64,000 nt of DNA from Roseateles oligotrophus (lineage in GTDB: Bacteria > Pseudomonadota > Gammaproteobacteria > Burkholderiales > Burkholderiaceae_C), in NCBI RefSeq assembly GCF_014204525.1, contig NZ_JACHLP010000003.1, forward strand, positions 1-64,000, read 5' to 3'. How positions within the stretch are numbered: position 1 is the first letter of the stretch; the number at the start of each line of letters is the position of its first letter. The position numbers were made by a program, and so were the translations under genes. The notes beneath the pieces are model-generated. The model ran no database searches. It was not told where the DNA came from and saw nothing but the letters and a program-made list of their open reading frames with translations. Positions 25,952-34,644 of this stretch are shown one piece after another.

Positions 25952-27435
25952 CAAAACCCCTCCTCAACGAGTTCAGCCGCGCGTATCAAAGCGCGAGCCT
26001 TGTGTTCGGTCTCGGCCCATTCCAGCTCGGGCACCGAGTCGGCCACCACGCCGGCCGCGGCCTGCACATAGAGCACCTGGTCCTTGACGATGCCGGTGCG
26101 GATGGCGATGGCCAGGTCCATATCGCCGGCAAAGCTGATGTAGCCGCAGGCACCACCGTAAAGCCCGCGCTTGACGGGTTCCAGCTCATCGATGATTTCC
26201 ATCGCGCGGATCTTGGGCGCGCCGCTCAAGGTGCCGGCCGGGAAGGTGGCGCGGAACACATCCATATTCGACAAGCCCTCGCGCAAGCCCCCCTCGACAT
26301 TGCTGACGATGTGCATGACGTGGGAGTAACGCTCCACCGCAAAGGCGTCGCTGACCTTGACCGAACCGGTCTTGGCGATGCGGCCGATGTCGTTGCGGGC
26401 CAGGTCGATCAGCATCAGATGCTCGGCCAGCTCCTTGGGGTCGGCGCGCAGCTCGGCTTCCAGGGCCTGGTCTTTCTCAAGCGTGCCACCGCGCGGGCGG
26501 GTGCCGGCCAGCGGGCGAATCGTGACCTTTTGTCCCTCGGGCGTGGGCTCCTGGCGCACCAGGATCTCGGGCGAGGCACCGACGATCTGGAAGTCCCCCA
26601 TGTCATAGAAGTACATGTATGGGCTGGGGTTGAGCGAACGCAGGGCGCGGTACAGGCTCAGCGGCGACTCGGTATAGCGCTTGCGCAGGCGCTGGCCGAT
26701 CTGCACCTGCATCATGTCGCCGGCGGCGATGTATTCCTTGGCCTTGAGCACGGCGGCGAGGTAGTCGGCCTTGGCGAATTCGCGCTCCACCGGATGGGCC
26801 TGGCCGCGCTTGACCTGGGGGGCGCTGACGCTGTAGCTGAGCTGGTCGCGCAAGGCCGTCAGGCGCTTCTGGGCGCGGAAATAGGCCTCGGGCTGGGCCG
26901 GGTCGGCGTAGACGATGAGGTAGAGCCGGCCCGAGAGGTTGTCGATCACCGCCAGCTCCTCGCATTGCAGAAGCATCACATCGGGGGTATCAATGCCACC
27001 GGCCTTGTCCGTCTTGGCCAGCTTGGGCTCGATATAGCGCACGGCGTCGTAGCCGAAGTAGCCGGCCAGGCCGCCGCAAAAGCGCGGCAGGCCGGGGCGC
27101 AGCGCCACCTTGAAGCGCTTTTGATAGGCCTCGATAAAGGCCAGCGGGTCGCCCTCGTGGCGCTCCTGCAATTCGCCGTCGCGCAAGACCTCGGTGAGCC
27201 GGCCCACGCTTTTAAGCACGGTGCGGGCCGGCAGGCCGATGAAGGAGTAGCGGCCGAAGCGCTCGCCGCCCACCACCGACTCCAGCAAGAAGCTGTTCCT
27301 GCCGCCACCGGCACCGCCGGCACAGAGCTTGAGGTAGAGGGAGAGCGGCGTTTCCAGATCGGCGAAGGCCTCGCTGATCAGCGGAATGCGGTTATAGCCT
27401 TGGGCGGCCAGGCTTTTGAATTCAAGTTCGGTCAT
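25951..27435 (-). CDS. trpE: Anthranilate synthase component I
   Basis: Converts chorismate to anthranilate with TrpG; 494 residues, full length. Chorismate-binding motifs are intact: VGASPEILVR, IRPLAGTRPRG, AEHLMLIDLARNDIGR, FPAGTLSGAPKIRAMEIIDELEP and GGACGYISFAGDMDLAIAIRT. The N-terminal region around residues 45-65 (NSFLLESVVGGERFGRYSFIG) contains the LLES element used in tryptophan feedback in the family. ATG 27435 was chosen over GTG 27438. First trp structural gene; a 0.4 kb leader region lies upstream. Confidence 0.97.
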   Translation of the reverse strand: MTELEFKSLAAQGYNRIPLISEAFADLETPLSLYLKLCAGGAGGGRNSFLLESVVGGERFGRYSFIGLPARTVLKSVGRLTEVLRDGELQERHEGDPLAFIEAYQKRFKVALRPGLPRFCGGLAGYFGYDAVRYIEPKLAKTDKAGGIDTPDVMLLQCEELAVIDNLSGRLYLIVYADPAQPEAYFRAQKRLTALRDQLSYSVSAPQVKRGQAHPVEREFAKADYLAAVLKAKEYIAAGDMMQVQIGQRLRKRYTESPLSLYRALRSLNPSPYMYFYDMGDFQIVGASPEILVRQEPTPEGQKVTIRPLAGTRPRGGTLEKDQALEAELRADPKELAEHLMLIDLARNDIGRIAKTGSVKVSDAFAVERYSHVMHIVSNVEGGLREGLSNMDVFRATFPAGTLSGAPKIRAMEIIDELEPVKRGLYGGACGYISFAGDMDLAIAIRTGIVKDQVLYVQAAAGVVADSVPELEWAETEHKARALIRAAELVEEGF

Positions 27436-27858
27436 CACGAAACCCAGTTCTTGGATTTGCGGCGGCCCCGGGCAGAGATGGCTACAGGGGCGCCGCTGGA
27501 TTCATTCAGGGCGCTTGGCTGACGGATTTTCACGCGCAGGAGGGCGTTTTTGGCGCCGGGTGTTCAGGCCCTCGCGGCCAGGGCACCCGTGCATGCGTAC
27601 AGCATCAAGCGGCTTCAGCGTTTGAAGTCGTGCAGCGGACGACGCCAGGGCCAGGCTCCCCGGTCATGCGACCCTTTGATGTGCTTGCGCGTGATGAACA
27701 TGGGGCGGAGTGTAGCAGCGCCCTTGCAGCTCGGCGCAGCGCCTTGCCGGGGCGGCGTAAGGGCTTGTCCCGTCGAGACGCGGGGTTTGACCGATACTCA
27801 CGGCCTCAGGGATCTTGCATCGGCCTCGGCAGAAGGCCGTCAAAATTGGAGACTAGGA
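27436..27858. other. Intergenic leader region between trpE and the divergent chalcone isomerase-like gene
   Basis: About 420 bp with no full-size gene. On the minus strand it holds a possible short leader peptide (27615-27701). It is followed by a GC-rich stem-loop with arms CGGGTG / CACCCG and an internal CCCT / AGGG pair. No terminator with a T run was found, so classical attenuation is not established. Confidence 0.4.
27615..27701 (-). CDS. Possible trp leader peptide (28 codons)
   Basis: A short minus-strand ORF 180 bp upstream of trpE encoding a basic peptide starting MFITRKHIKGSHDRG, with the Trp-Pro-Trp sequence AWPWRR in the middle. Two Trp codons in 28 would be expected by chance only rarely and recall leader peptides of attenuated trp operons. 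There is no clear ribosome-binding site; a TACACT hexamer ends 7 bp before the ATG. The evidence is only suggestive. Confidence 0.35.
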   Translation of the reverse strand: MFITRKHIKGSHDRGAWPWRRPLHDFKR

Positions 27859-28449
27859 ATGCGTGCATTCTTTGTGGCGGCGGCCCTGACACTGGCGGCC
27901 GCCATGGCCTGTGCCGAAACGGTGGAGGTGGCCGGCGTCAAATACGAAACCGAGGTCGAGATCGGCAAGCAGCCGGCCCATCTCAACGGCGCGGGCATAC
28001 GCTACAAGGCCGTGTTCAAGGTCTACACGGCGGCGCTCTATCTGGGCAGCAAGAGCAGCAATGTCGAGACGGTGCTGGGCAGCAATACCGTCAAGCGCAT
28101 GCACATCACCATGTTGCGCGAGGTTGATGGCACCGAACTGGGCAAGCTCTTCACCAAGGGCATCGAACAGAACGCCACCCGGGATGAATTCACCAAGGCC
28201 ATCAACGGCGTGCTGCGGGTGGGCGAGATCTTCTCCAGTCGCAAGAGCCTGGCGGCGGGCGAACATTTCTCGGTGGACTACATCCCCGGCACCGGCTCGG
28301 TGATCCAGCTCAACGGCAAGGTGATGGGCGCGCCCATCAAGGAGCCGGAGTTCTACGCCGCCTTTCTGCGCGTCTGGCTGGGCAAGGCCCCCGCGGATGA
28401 ATTCCTGAAGGACGCCTTGCTCGGCGTGCCGCGCGGCCGCCAGCGTTGA
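27859..28449 (+). CDS. Chalcone isomerase-like exported protein
   Basis: A 196-residue protein with a signal peptide (MRAFFVAAALTLAAAMACA, cleaved around residue 19). It is followed by the chalcone-isomerase-like fold of PF16036: VEVAGVKYETEVEIGKQPAHLNGAGIRYKAVFKVYTAALYLG, then MREVDGTELGKLF-like and FSVDYIPGTGSVIQLNGK segments. Bacterial members are periplasmic with no proven catalysis. The ATG is preceded by GGAGACTAGGA. It is divergent from trpE and convergent with gph. Confidence 0.87.
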   Translation: MRAFFVAAALTLAAAMACAETVEVAGVKYETEVEIGKQPAHLNGAGIRYKAVFKVYTAALYLGSKSSNVETVLGSNTVKRMHITMLREVDGTELGKLFTKGIEQNATRDEFTKAINGVLRVGEIFSSRKSLAAGEHFSVDYIPGTGSVIQLNGKVMGAPIKEPEFYAAFLRVWLGKAPADEFLKDALLGVPRGRQR

Positions 28450-28467
28450 CGGCGCGCCCATCTGGAT

Positions 28468-29148
28468 TCAGCCCAGGCGCAGCTGATCCAGGCGATCCAG
28501 ATGCTGCAGGGCCGGCACGGCCTGTATCGGCTCGCCGTGGTTATAGCCATAGCTCATCAAGACCACCGGGCAGCCGGCCGCACGGGCGGCCTTGGCATCG
28601 TTGCTGGAGTCGCCAATCATCCAGGTCTGCTCGGGCCTTGAGCCCAGGGCCTCGCAGGTCTTAAGCAGGGGCATGGGGTCGGGCTTTTTGCGCTCGAAGC
28701 TGTCGCCGCCGAAGACCTGGTCAAAATAGTCCAGCAAACCCTTGCTGGCCAGCAAGTCCTTGGCGAAGGCCGCCGGCTTATTGGTCACGCAGGCCATGGG
28801 CAGGCCGAGCGCGCGCACCCGCTCCAGGCCCTCGACGACGCCGGGGAAGACGGCCGAGAACTGGCCGTTCAATTCGCGGTAATGGGCTTGGTAGGCGGCC
28901 CAGGCCGGCTCGTACAGGCCGCGCTCGGCACCCACATGGGCCAGGGTGCTGCGAATCAGGTGCTCGCTGCCCTGCCCGATTGTCAGCGCCACAAAATCGC
29001 GCGCCACCGCCGGCAGGCCCAGTTCGGCCAATACCCGGTTGAGCACCACGACGAAATCACCCAAGGTGTCGACCAGGGTGCCGTCGAGATCGAAGATGGT
29101 GGCCCGGGGGCGGGCAAAAGATGAGGGCGTCGCAAGGGCAGAGTTCAT
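28468..29148 (-). CDS. gph: Phosphoglycolate phosphatase, HAD family
   Basis: Removes phosphate from 2-phosphoglycolate formed in DNA repair or oxygenase reactions; 226 residues. HAD motif I is IFDLDGTLVDTLGDF, motif II MACVTNKP, motif III the Lys of FERKKPDPMPL and motif IV WMIGDSSNDAKAARAAG. In many beta-proteobacteria gph lies between rpe and trpE. Here it is on the same strand as trp but separated from trpE by the chalcone isomerase-like gene, and rpe is 4 kb away. Confidence 0.94.
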   Translation of the reverse strand: MNSALATPSSFARPRATIFDLDGTLVDTLGDFVVVLNRVLAELGLPAVARDFVALTIGQGSEHLIRSTLAHVGAERGLYEPAWAAYQAHYRELNGQFSAVFPGVVEGLERVRALGLPMACVTNKPAAFAKDLLASKGLLDYFDQVFGGDSFERKKPDPMPLLKTCEALGSRPEQTWMIGDSSNDAKAARAAGCPVVLMSYGYNHGEPIQAVPALQHLDRLDQLRLG

Positions 29149-29241
29149 GGGCTTGGCGTCGTGCTTGGGAATGGCACGGATCCTAGCCGCTGGGGATGGC
29201 CGGCCGCGCCGGCACCCCGAATGCCCTTGCGCGGGCCTGCC

Positions 29242-29820
29242 TTAATCCCGGCCTGGGCGGCGGCGTAAGGCCAGCAAGGCCAGGCCGCCCAGCGACAGCA
29301 GCGCCCATGCGGCGGGCTCGGGCACCGGCTGCAGCTGGAAGCTGACCTGCGCCTCGTGGCTATAGCCCTGGGCCGGGATGGTCATGAACTCCACATTGGC
29401 CGCCGGCGACAGCCATTCCGCAAAAAACACATTGGCATAGCTGCCCGATTGGGTTTGGTAGCCGAAGCCCTCGCCCGTCAGCTGGCCATCGGCCTTGATC
29501 CAGTTGTCCACCACAAAAGGCTCGTTGCCGGGAATGGCCGTGCCGGCGGGCTGCAGGCCGATGATGAGGTCGCCATTGCGCTGGCCGCTGATGGACAGGA
29601 TCTCGTAAAAGCCCGCGCTGTTGACGCTCAAGCTGGTAGTTAGCGTGCCGGCGGCCGCAATGCCGCTGCCGCTATAGCTCCAGTTCCACAGCTGCACCGG
29701 CGTGGCCGCCGAAACCGCAGTGGTGGCCATCAGCCCCCCCGCCAGGAAAAGACTCGCCGCGGTCCGGCGCAGCAGCGCGCTGGATGGCTTGCCTGCGATG
29801 CCTGAAAAATATGTCGTCAT
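29242..29820 (-). CDS. PEP-CTERM sorted secreted protein
   Basis: A 192-residue secreted protein: signal peptide within residues 1-38 (LFLAGGLMATTAVSAA) and a C-terminal PEP-CTERM anchor (VPEPAAWALLSLGGLALLALRRR). Such proteins are sorted by an exosortase and usually belong to an exopolysaccharide or biofilm matrix, so the genome should encode exosortase (not in this window). The central domain is unrecognised. The start at 29820 has GGGAG 8 bp upstream. Confidence 0.88.
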   Translation of the reverse strand: MTTYFSGIAGKPSSALLRRTAASLFLAGGLMATTAVSAATPVQLWNWSYSGSGIAAAGTLTTSLSVNSAGFYEILSISGQRNGDLIIGLQPAGTAIPGNEPFVVDNWIKADGQLTGEGFGYQTQSGSYANVFFAEWLSPAANVEFMTIPAQGYSHEAQVSFQLQPVPEPAAWALLSLGGLALLALRRRPGRD

Positions 29821-30029
29821 GGTTTTCTCCCTGAGTTTTGTGATTGAAGCCTGCAAAGGCAGCGTGAATATAGCCCGCGCTCTCGGCCACTTGGCGGGCA
29901 AGCTGTCCCCTGTTTGCGCTTGGTCAGGGATGGAAATTCAAAAGACGTATATTTCATACACCTTTAAAGGCGCCCCAAAAAACGGCGGCGCGCGCTGGCA
30001 AACCCGGCCGCAACGCCCTCCTCAATCAC

Positions 30030-30425
30030 ATGGACTACCTCCTTCTCAAAACCCTGCACCAGAGCCTGGTGACTCTTTCCATCGCCGGCTTTGCGGCCCG
30101 CGGCCTTGGCAGCCTGAATGGCGCGGCCTGGGTGGGCCGTCCCCTGGCCAAACGCCTGCCGCATCTGGTCGATTCCCTGCTGCTGCTCTCGGCCCTGGCG
30201 CTTTTGTGGATGCTGCAGCTCAATCCGCTGAGCAGCCCCTGGCTGCTGGCCAAGCTTTTAGGCTTGTTGCTCTATATCGGCCTGGGCGTGCTGGCCTTGC
30301 AAGCCCGACGGCCTGCTTGGCAAAGAACCCTGGCCTTCGCCGCGGCCCTGGCCACCGTGGGCTGGATGGTGTCGGTGGCGATCAGCAAAAGCCCCTGGGG
30401 TTTCTTTCGGCTGATGCTGCAATAA
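30030..30425 (+). CDS. SirB2-family membrane protein
   Basis: A 131-residue inner-membrane protein with four hydrophobic segments, the SirB2 architecture (YLLLKTLHQSLVTLSIAGFAARG; RLPHLVDSLLLLSALALLWML; WLLAKLLGLLLYIGLGVLAL; then a last helix). The His residues in LKTLHQ and RLPHLVDS are conserved in the family. Function unknown. Its stop codon lies inside the palindrome before psuK. Confidence 0.85.
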   Translation: MDYLLLKTLHQSLVTLSIAGFAARGLGSLNGAAWVGRPLAKRLPHLVDSLLLLSALALLWMLQLNPLSSPWLLAKLLGLLLYIGLGVLALQARRPAWQRTLAFAAALATVGWMVSVAISKSPWGFFRLMLQ

Positions 30426-30455
30426 ACAATTGTCCCTTCAGAAGGACAATTGTTT
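30424..30455 (+). promoter_or_regulatory. Palindromic operator upstream of psuK
   Basis: Perfect 12-bp inverted repeat AAACAATTGTCC / GGACAATTGTTT around an 8-bp centre, ending 12 bp before the psuK ATG. PsuK carries an N-terminal winged-helix domain, so autoregulation is the obvious hypothesis. A TTGTCC and a TTTACA 17 bp apart could be the promoter it covers. Confidence 0.7.
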
Positions 30456-30467
30456 TACAGTCCGGCC

Positions 30468-31565
30468 ATGGATTCAAAGAAAGAACGCCTGCTGGGCCTG
30501 GTGCGCGCCAACCCCTTCATCGGCCAGCAGGAGCTGGCCGATGCCCTGGGCTTGTCGCGCTCGGCCGTGGCCGGCCATATCGCGGCCCTGACGCGAGAGC
30601 GCCGCCTGCTGGGCCGGGCCTATGTGCTGCCCAAGGAGCAGCCCATCGTCTGCATAGGCGGCAGCAATATCGATCGCAAGCTACGTGGCATCAAGCCCCT
30701 GTACCTGGGCAACTCCAATCCGGCCAGCCAGAGCGAGAGCTTGGGCGGCGTGGCCCGCAATGTGGCCGAGAACCTGGCCCGCCTGGGCCTGCCCGTGCAT
30801 CTGCTGACGGCCGTAGGCCAGGACGCCGCCGGCCAGGCCTTGCTGGCCCATGCAAGACAGCTGGGGGTGGACACCCGCGGCAGCCTGAGCGCGGCGGACG
30901 TCCCCACCGGCAGCTACACCGCCGTGCTCAATCCCGATGGCGAGCTGCTGCTGGGCCTGGCGCAGATGGATTTGTGCGAGCGCATGGACCCGGACTTTCT
31001 GCGCCAGTGCGCGGCCCAGCGCGCCCAGGCCGGCCTGCTGATGCTGGACCTGAACCTGCCCCGCGACTCGGTGGCGGCCCTGCTGGCCGAGAGCCGGGAA
31101 AGCGGCACGACCTTGCTGGCCGTGGCCGTCTCCGGCCCCAAGATGGAACGCCTGCCCGAGGACTTGCAGGGCCTGGACTTGCTGCTGCTCAACCGCGATG
31201 AATTGGCCGCCGCCACCGGCATCAGCCTCAACTCCGAAGCGGCCCTGAACCGCGCACGCAAGCAGCTCGGCCAACGCGGGCTGCAGCGCCTCTTGCTGAC
31301 GGATGGCGGCGAGCCCCTGCGCTTTTGCGAGGATCTGCTGGGCGGCGACTGGCAGGTGCTCAAGCCGCCCAAGCTCAAGTTGCGTGAAGTGCGCGATGTG
31401 ACCGGGGCGGGCGATGCCTTTGCCGCCGGTGTCTGCGCCGGCCTGCACCAGGACCCCGCCGATCTGCGCAGCGCCTGCCGCCTGGGCCTGCGCCTGGCGG
31501 CACTGACACTGCAAAGCGAGCACAGCGTATCGCCCGAACTCAGCCCTGCCTTGCTGGAACGCTAA
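30468..31565 (+). CDS. psuK: Pseudouridine kinase fused to a DNA-binding domain (PfkB family)
   Basis: A 365-residue two-domain protein. Residues 1-50 form a winged-helix module (LLGLVRANPFIGQQELADALGLSRSAVAGHIAALTRE). The rest is a ribokinase-fold PfkB kinase with N-terminal VCIGGSNIDRKLRG, GGVARNVAENLARLG and the C-terminal catalytic DVTGAGDAFAAG. It should phosphorylate pseudouridine to the 5'-phosphate used by PsuG, encoded 2 bp downstream, and may repress its own operon. The start at 30468 begins the HTH domain. A strong 12-bp palindrome sits directly upstream. Confidence 0.92.
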   Translation: MDSKKERLLGLVRANPFIGQQELADALGLSRSAVAGHIAALTRERRLLGRAYVLPKEQPIVCIGGSNIDRKLRGIKPLYLGNSNPASQSESLGGVARNVAENLARLGLPVHLLTAVGQDAAGQALLAHARQLGVDTRGSLSAADVPTGSYTAVLNPDGELLLGLAQMDLCERMDPDFLRQCAAQRAQAGLLMLDLNLPRDSVAALLAESRESGTTLLAVAVSGPKMERLPEDLQGLDLLLLNRDELAAATGISLNSEAALNRARKQLGQRGLQRLLLTDGGEPLRFCEDLLGGDWQVLKPPKLKLREVRDVTGAGDAFAAGVCAGLHQDPADLRSACRLGLRLAALTLQSEHSVSPELSPALLER

Positions 31566-31567
31566 AC

Positions 31568-32524
31568 ATGAAACCCAACGCATCCTTTGAACGCTTCCTC
31601 GCCTGCTCCGACGAGGTGGCCGCCGCACGCGCCGCCGGCCTGCCCCTGGTGGCGCTGGAGTCCACCATCATTTCGCACGGCATGCCTTACCCGCAGAATG
31701 TGCAGACGGCGCGCGCGGTCGAGGCCATCATCCGCGCCGCCGGCGCGGTGCCCGCCACCATCGCGGTGCTGGGCGGCAAGATCCGCATCGGCCTGTCGGA
31801 GGCGGAGCTGGAATTGCTGGGCCAGTCGCCCGAGGCCATGAAGCTGAGCCGCCGCGACCTGCCCTTCGCACTGAGCCAAAACAAGATCGGCGCCACCACC
31901 GTGGCGGCCACCATGATTTGCGCCGAGCTGGCCGGCATCCAAGTCTTCGTCACCGGCGGCATCGGCGGCGTGCATCGCGGCGCCGAGACCTCGTTTGACA
32001 TCTCCGCCGATCTGCAGGAGCTGGCCCGGACCTCGGTGGCCGTGGTCTGCGCCGGGGCCAAATCGATTCTGGACATCGCCCTGACCCTGGAATACCTGGA
32101 GACCCATGGCGTGCCGGTGCTCAGCGTGGGCCAGGCCAATTTCGCGGCCTTCTACACCCCGGACAGCGGCCACCGCGCCGACTTCCAGATCGACAGCCCC
32201 GCCGAGCAAGCCCGCTTTCTGCGGACCAAATGGGGCTTGGGCCTGAGCGGCGGCGTGGTGATCAGCAACCCCGTGCCCGCCGCCGAGGCCATGCCCGGCG
32301 CCGAGATCGAGGCCATCACCCAACAAGCCCTGCAGGAAGCGGCCGCCCAGGGCATTCAGGGCAAGGCCGTCACGCCCTTCTTGCTGGCCCGCATCAAGGC
32401 CTTGACTGGGGGCCGCAGCCTGGCCAGCAATATCGCCCTGGTGAAAAACAATGCCCGCGTGGGCGCGGCCCTGGCGCTGGCCCTGCAACAAGGTCAAGGG
32501 CTGGCTCAGGCCCGGCCCAAGTAG
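31568..32524 (+). CDS. psuG: Pseudouridine-5'-phosphate glycosidase
   Basis: Splits the C-C bond of pseudouridine-5'-phosphate to uracil and ribose-5-phosphate; 318 residues. Family motifs are clear: LVALESTIISHGMPYPQN, GKIRIGLSEAELE, KIGATTVAATM, VFVTGGIGGVHRGAE and GGVVISNPVP. It forms a two-gene operon with psuK (2 bp gap). It removes pseudouridine released by RNA turnover or taken up from outside. Confidence 0.97.
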   Translation: MKPNASFERFLACSDEVAAARAAGLPLVALESTIISHGMPYPQNVQTARAVEAIIRAAGAVPATIAVLGGKIRIGLSEAELELLGQSPEAMKLSRRDLPFALSQNKIGATTVAATMICAELAGIQVFVTGGIGGVHRGAETSFDISADLQELARTSVAVVCAGAKSILDIALTLEYLETHGVPVLSVGQANFAAFYTPDSGHRADFQIDSPAEQARFLRTKWGLGLSGGVVISNPVPAAEAMPGAEIEAITQQALQEAAAQGIQGKAVTPFLLARIKALTGGRSLASNIALVKNNARVGAALALALQQGQGLAQARPK

Positions 32525-32569
32525 GCGCGCGCCAGGACTTGGTCGCCCGTGACAGGCGGCAAGCTACGC

Positions 32570-33076
32570 TCAGGCCGCGCTTTGCGCCTCTGCCGCCCGG
32601 GTCTGACTGTCGATCAGGCCTTGCAGGCCTTGGCCCAACAGGCCCAGCACCCGGTCGAACGCGACCACGGGGCTGAAATACGGGTCAGGAATCTCATGCC
32701 CGGCCAGGCCAGGCGCGTAGTCCAGCAGCAGCTTGACGCGCGACTGCAGATGCTGGGGGCACAGGCGGCGCAGATCGTCCAGATTTTCCAGGTCCATGGC
32801 CAGCACCAGGTCGAAGCGTTCGAAGTCCTCGGGCACGACGCGGCGGGAGCGGAACTTGCGATCCGCCTTGAGCCCGCTTCTTTGCAGCGCGGCGGCGGCA
32901 CGGGCGTCCACGGTCTGCGGGCGCGGCGCGGCACGGGTGCCGGCCGACTCGACCCGGTTCGGGTCCAGCGGCGCGGCCGGGCCCATGGCGATCAACAAGG
33001 CCTTCAGCACCGTCTCGGCCATGGGCGAGCGGCACAGATTGGCTGTGCAGACCAGCAGCACCGAGGGCGTGGCCAC
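32570..33076 (-). CDS. Low-molecular-weight protein-tyrosine phosphatase
   Basis: A 168-residue phosphatase with the N-terminal P-loop VCTANLCRSPMAE (C-x5-R) and the general-acid motif DPYFSP near the C-terminus, so the active site is complete. The start is not certain: the GTG at 33076, 2 bp after the rpe stop, gives the usual LMW-PTP N-terminus just ahead of the P-loop. It is probably translated from the rpe transcript. Confidence 0.9.
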   Translation of the reverse strand: MATPSVLLVCTANLCRSPMAETVLKALLIAMGPAAPLDPNRVESAGTRAAPRPQTVDARAAAALQRSGLKADRKFRSRRVVPEDFERFDLVLAMDLENLDDLRRLCPQHLQSRVKLLLDYAPGLAGHEIPDPYFSPVVAFDRVLGLLGQGLQGLIDSQTRAAEAQSAA

Positions 33077-33078
33077 GG

Positions 33079-33762
33079 TCAGCGCACCAGTTCCTGACGC
33101 ATGGCGTCGATCACGGCCTTGTAGTCGGGCTTGCCGAAGATGGCGGAGCCGGCCACAAAGGTGTCGGCGCCGGCGTCGGCAATCTGGCGGATATTGTCGA
33201 CCTTGACGCCGCCATCGATCTCCAGGCGGATGTCGCGGCCGCTGCGCTCGATGATCTTGCGGGCCGCTTCCAGCTTCTTCAAGGCGCTGGGGATGAAGCT
33301 CTGACCGCCGAAGCCGGGGTTGACGCTCATGATCAACACCAGGTCGACCTTGTCGATCACCCACTCCAGCACGTCCAGCGATTCGGCCGGGTTGAAGACC
33401 AGGCCGGCCTGCTTGCCCTCGGCCTTGATCAGTTGCAGGGTGCGGTCCACATGCTTGGAGGCATCGGGGTGGAAGCTGACCAGATCGGCACCGGCCTTGG
33501 CGAAGGCCACGGCCAGGCTGTCCACCGGCTCCACCATCAGGTGCACATCGATGGGGGCGGGCGTGCCGTCGGGCTTGACCGAGTGCTTGCGCAAGGCCTC
33601 GCAAACCATGGGCCCGAAGGTCAGATTGGGGACGTAATGGTTGTCCATCACGTCGAAGTGGATCCAGTCGGCCCCGGCCGCCAGGACATTGCGCACCTCC
33701 TCGCCCAGGCGGGCAAAGTCGGCCGAAAGAATGCTGGGGGCGATGCGGAATGTCTTGTTCAT
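33079..33762 (-). CDS. rpe: Ribulose-phosphate 3-epimerase
   Basis: Interconverts ribulose- and xylulose-5-phosphate in the pentose phosphate and Calvin cycles; 227-residue TIM barrel. Metal and catalytic motifs: [65 protein letters not shown] and [11 protein letters not shown] at 33762. It is followed immediately by the phosphatase gene. Confidence 0.97.
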   Translation of the reverse strand: MNKTFRIAPSILSADFARLGEEVRNVLAAGADWIHFDVMDNHYVPNLTFGPMVCEALRKHSVKPDGTPAPIDVHLMVEPVDSLAVAFAKAGADLVSFHPDASKHVDRTLQLIKAEGKQAGLVFNPAESLDVLEWVIDKVDLVLIMSVNPGFGGQSFIPSALKKLEAARKIIERSGRDIRLEIDGGVKVDNIRQIADAGADTFVAGSAIFGKPDYKAVIDAMRQELVR

Positions 33763-33832
33763 GGCGATGGGCGGACCAGGGAATATGTGCGCGAATTCTA
33801 GGGCCTGCGCCCACCGCCACGAGCCCGCCAGT

Positions 33833-34543
33833 TCAAGCGGGGATCTTCAGCCCCCGCTGCACGGCGGGCCGGGCCAGAAAGGCGCTCAACACCCGCTGCA
33901 CTTCGGGGAAGTCGGCAAAGCCCACCAACTCGCCCGCGGCATAGAAGTCGATCAGATTGTTGACCCAGGGGAAGATGGCGATATCGGCAATGCTGTAGTC
34001 CGCCCCCATCATCCAGGCGCGGCCGGCCAGGTGCTGGTTCAGCACCGCCAGCAGGCGGCGCGACTCGGCCGCATAACGATCGCGCGGGCGCTTGTCCTCA
34101 AAGTCCTTGCCGGCGAATTTGTGGAAGAAACCCAGCTGGCCAAACATGGGGCCCACGCCGCCCATCTGGAACATCAGCCACTGAATCGTCTGATAGCGCG
34201 CCGCGGCCTCGCGAGGCAGCAGCTGGCCGGTCTTCTCGGCCAGATAGATCAGGATGGCGCCGGACTCGAACAAGGCCAGGGGCTGGCCGCCGGGGCCATC
34301 GGGGTCGACGATGGCGGGGATCTTGTTGTTCGGATTGAGCGACAAAAACTCCGGCGTGAGCTGATCCTGGCTGGCAAAGCTGAGCAGATGCGGCTCATAG
34401 GCCAGGCCGGTCTCCTCCAGCATGATGGAGACCTTGACCCCGTTGGGCGTGGGCAGCGAGTAGAGCTGCAGGCGCTCGGGGTGGCGGGCCGGCCATCTGT
34501 CGCTGATGCGGGGACGAGCCTGGTGATCTGGCGCTGCGGACAT
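33833..34543 (-). CDS. Glutathione S-transferase family protein (YghU/YfcG-like)
   Basis: A 236-residue GST-fold protein. The thioredoxin-like N-domain has [18 protein letters not shown], with the TPNG motif of the nu-class YghU/YfcG enzymes that act as disulfide-bond reductases. [15 protein letters not shown] and [15 protein letters not shown] follow, then an all-helical C-domain ([14 protein letters not shown]). The start has AGGAG 8 bp upstream. Glutathione dependence is inferred from the family. Confidence 0.9.
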   Translation of the reverse strand: MSAAPDHQARPRISDRWPARHPERLQLYSLPTPNGVKVSIMLEETGLAYEPHLLSFASQDQLTPEFLSLNPNNKIPAIVDPDGPGGQPLALFESGAILIYLAEKTGQLLPREAAARYQTIQWLMFQMGGVGPMFGQLGFFHKFAGKDFEDKRPRDRYAAESRRLLAVLNQHLAGRAWMMGADYSIADIAIFPWVNNLIDFYAAGELVGFADFPEVQRVLSAFLARPAVQRGLKIPA

Positions 34544-34644
34544 GGGTTCTCTCCTGGGCAATCGTGCAAGGTCGGCCGATTGTCAGCGCCCCGGCAAAGC
34601 CCTTGCCCGACCCAGGGCTGTCACGCAGCCCCGGGGCCAGAGTC

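Noticed and set aside
27550-27858. Upstream extension of the chalcone isomerase-like frame
   Set aside because: The signal peptide starts at 27859 after a good GGAGACTAGGA; the upstream part lacks coding character.
32570-33820. 416-codon frame spanning the phosphatase and antisense-phase of rpe
   Set aside because: Only the part from about 33076 carries phosphatase motifs; the rest is rpe in another frame.
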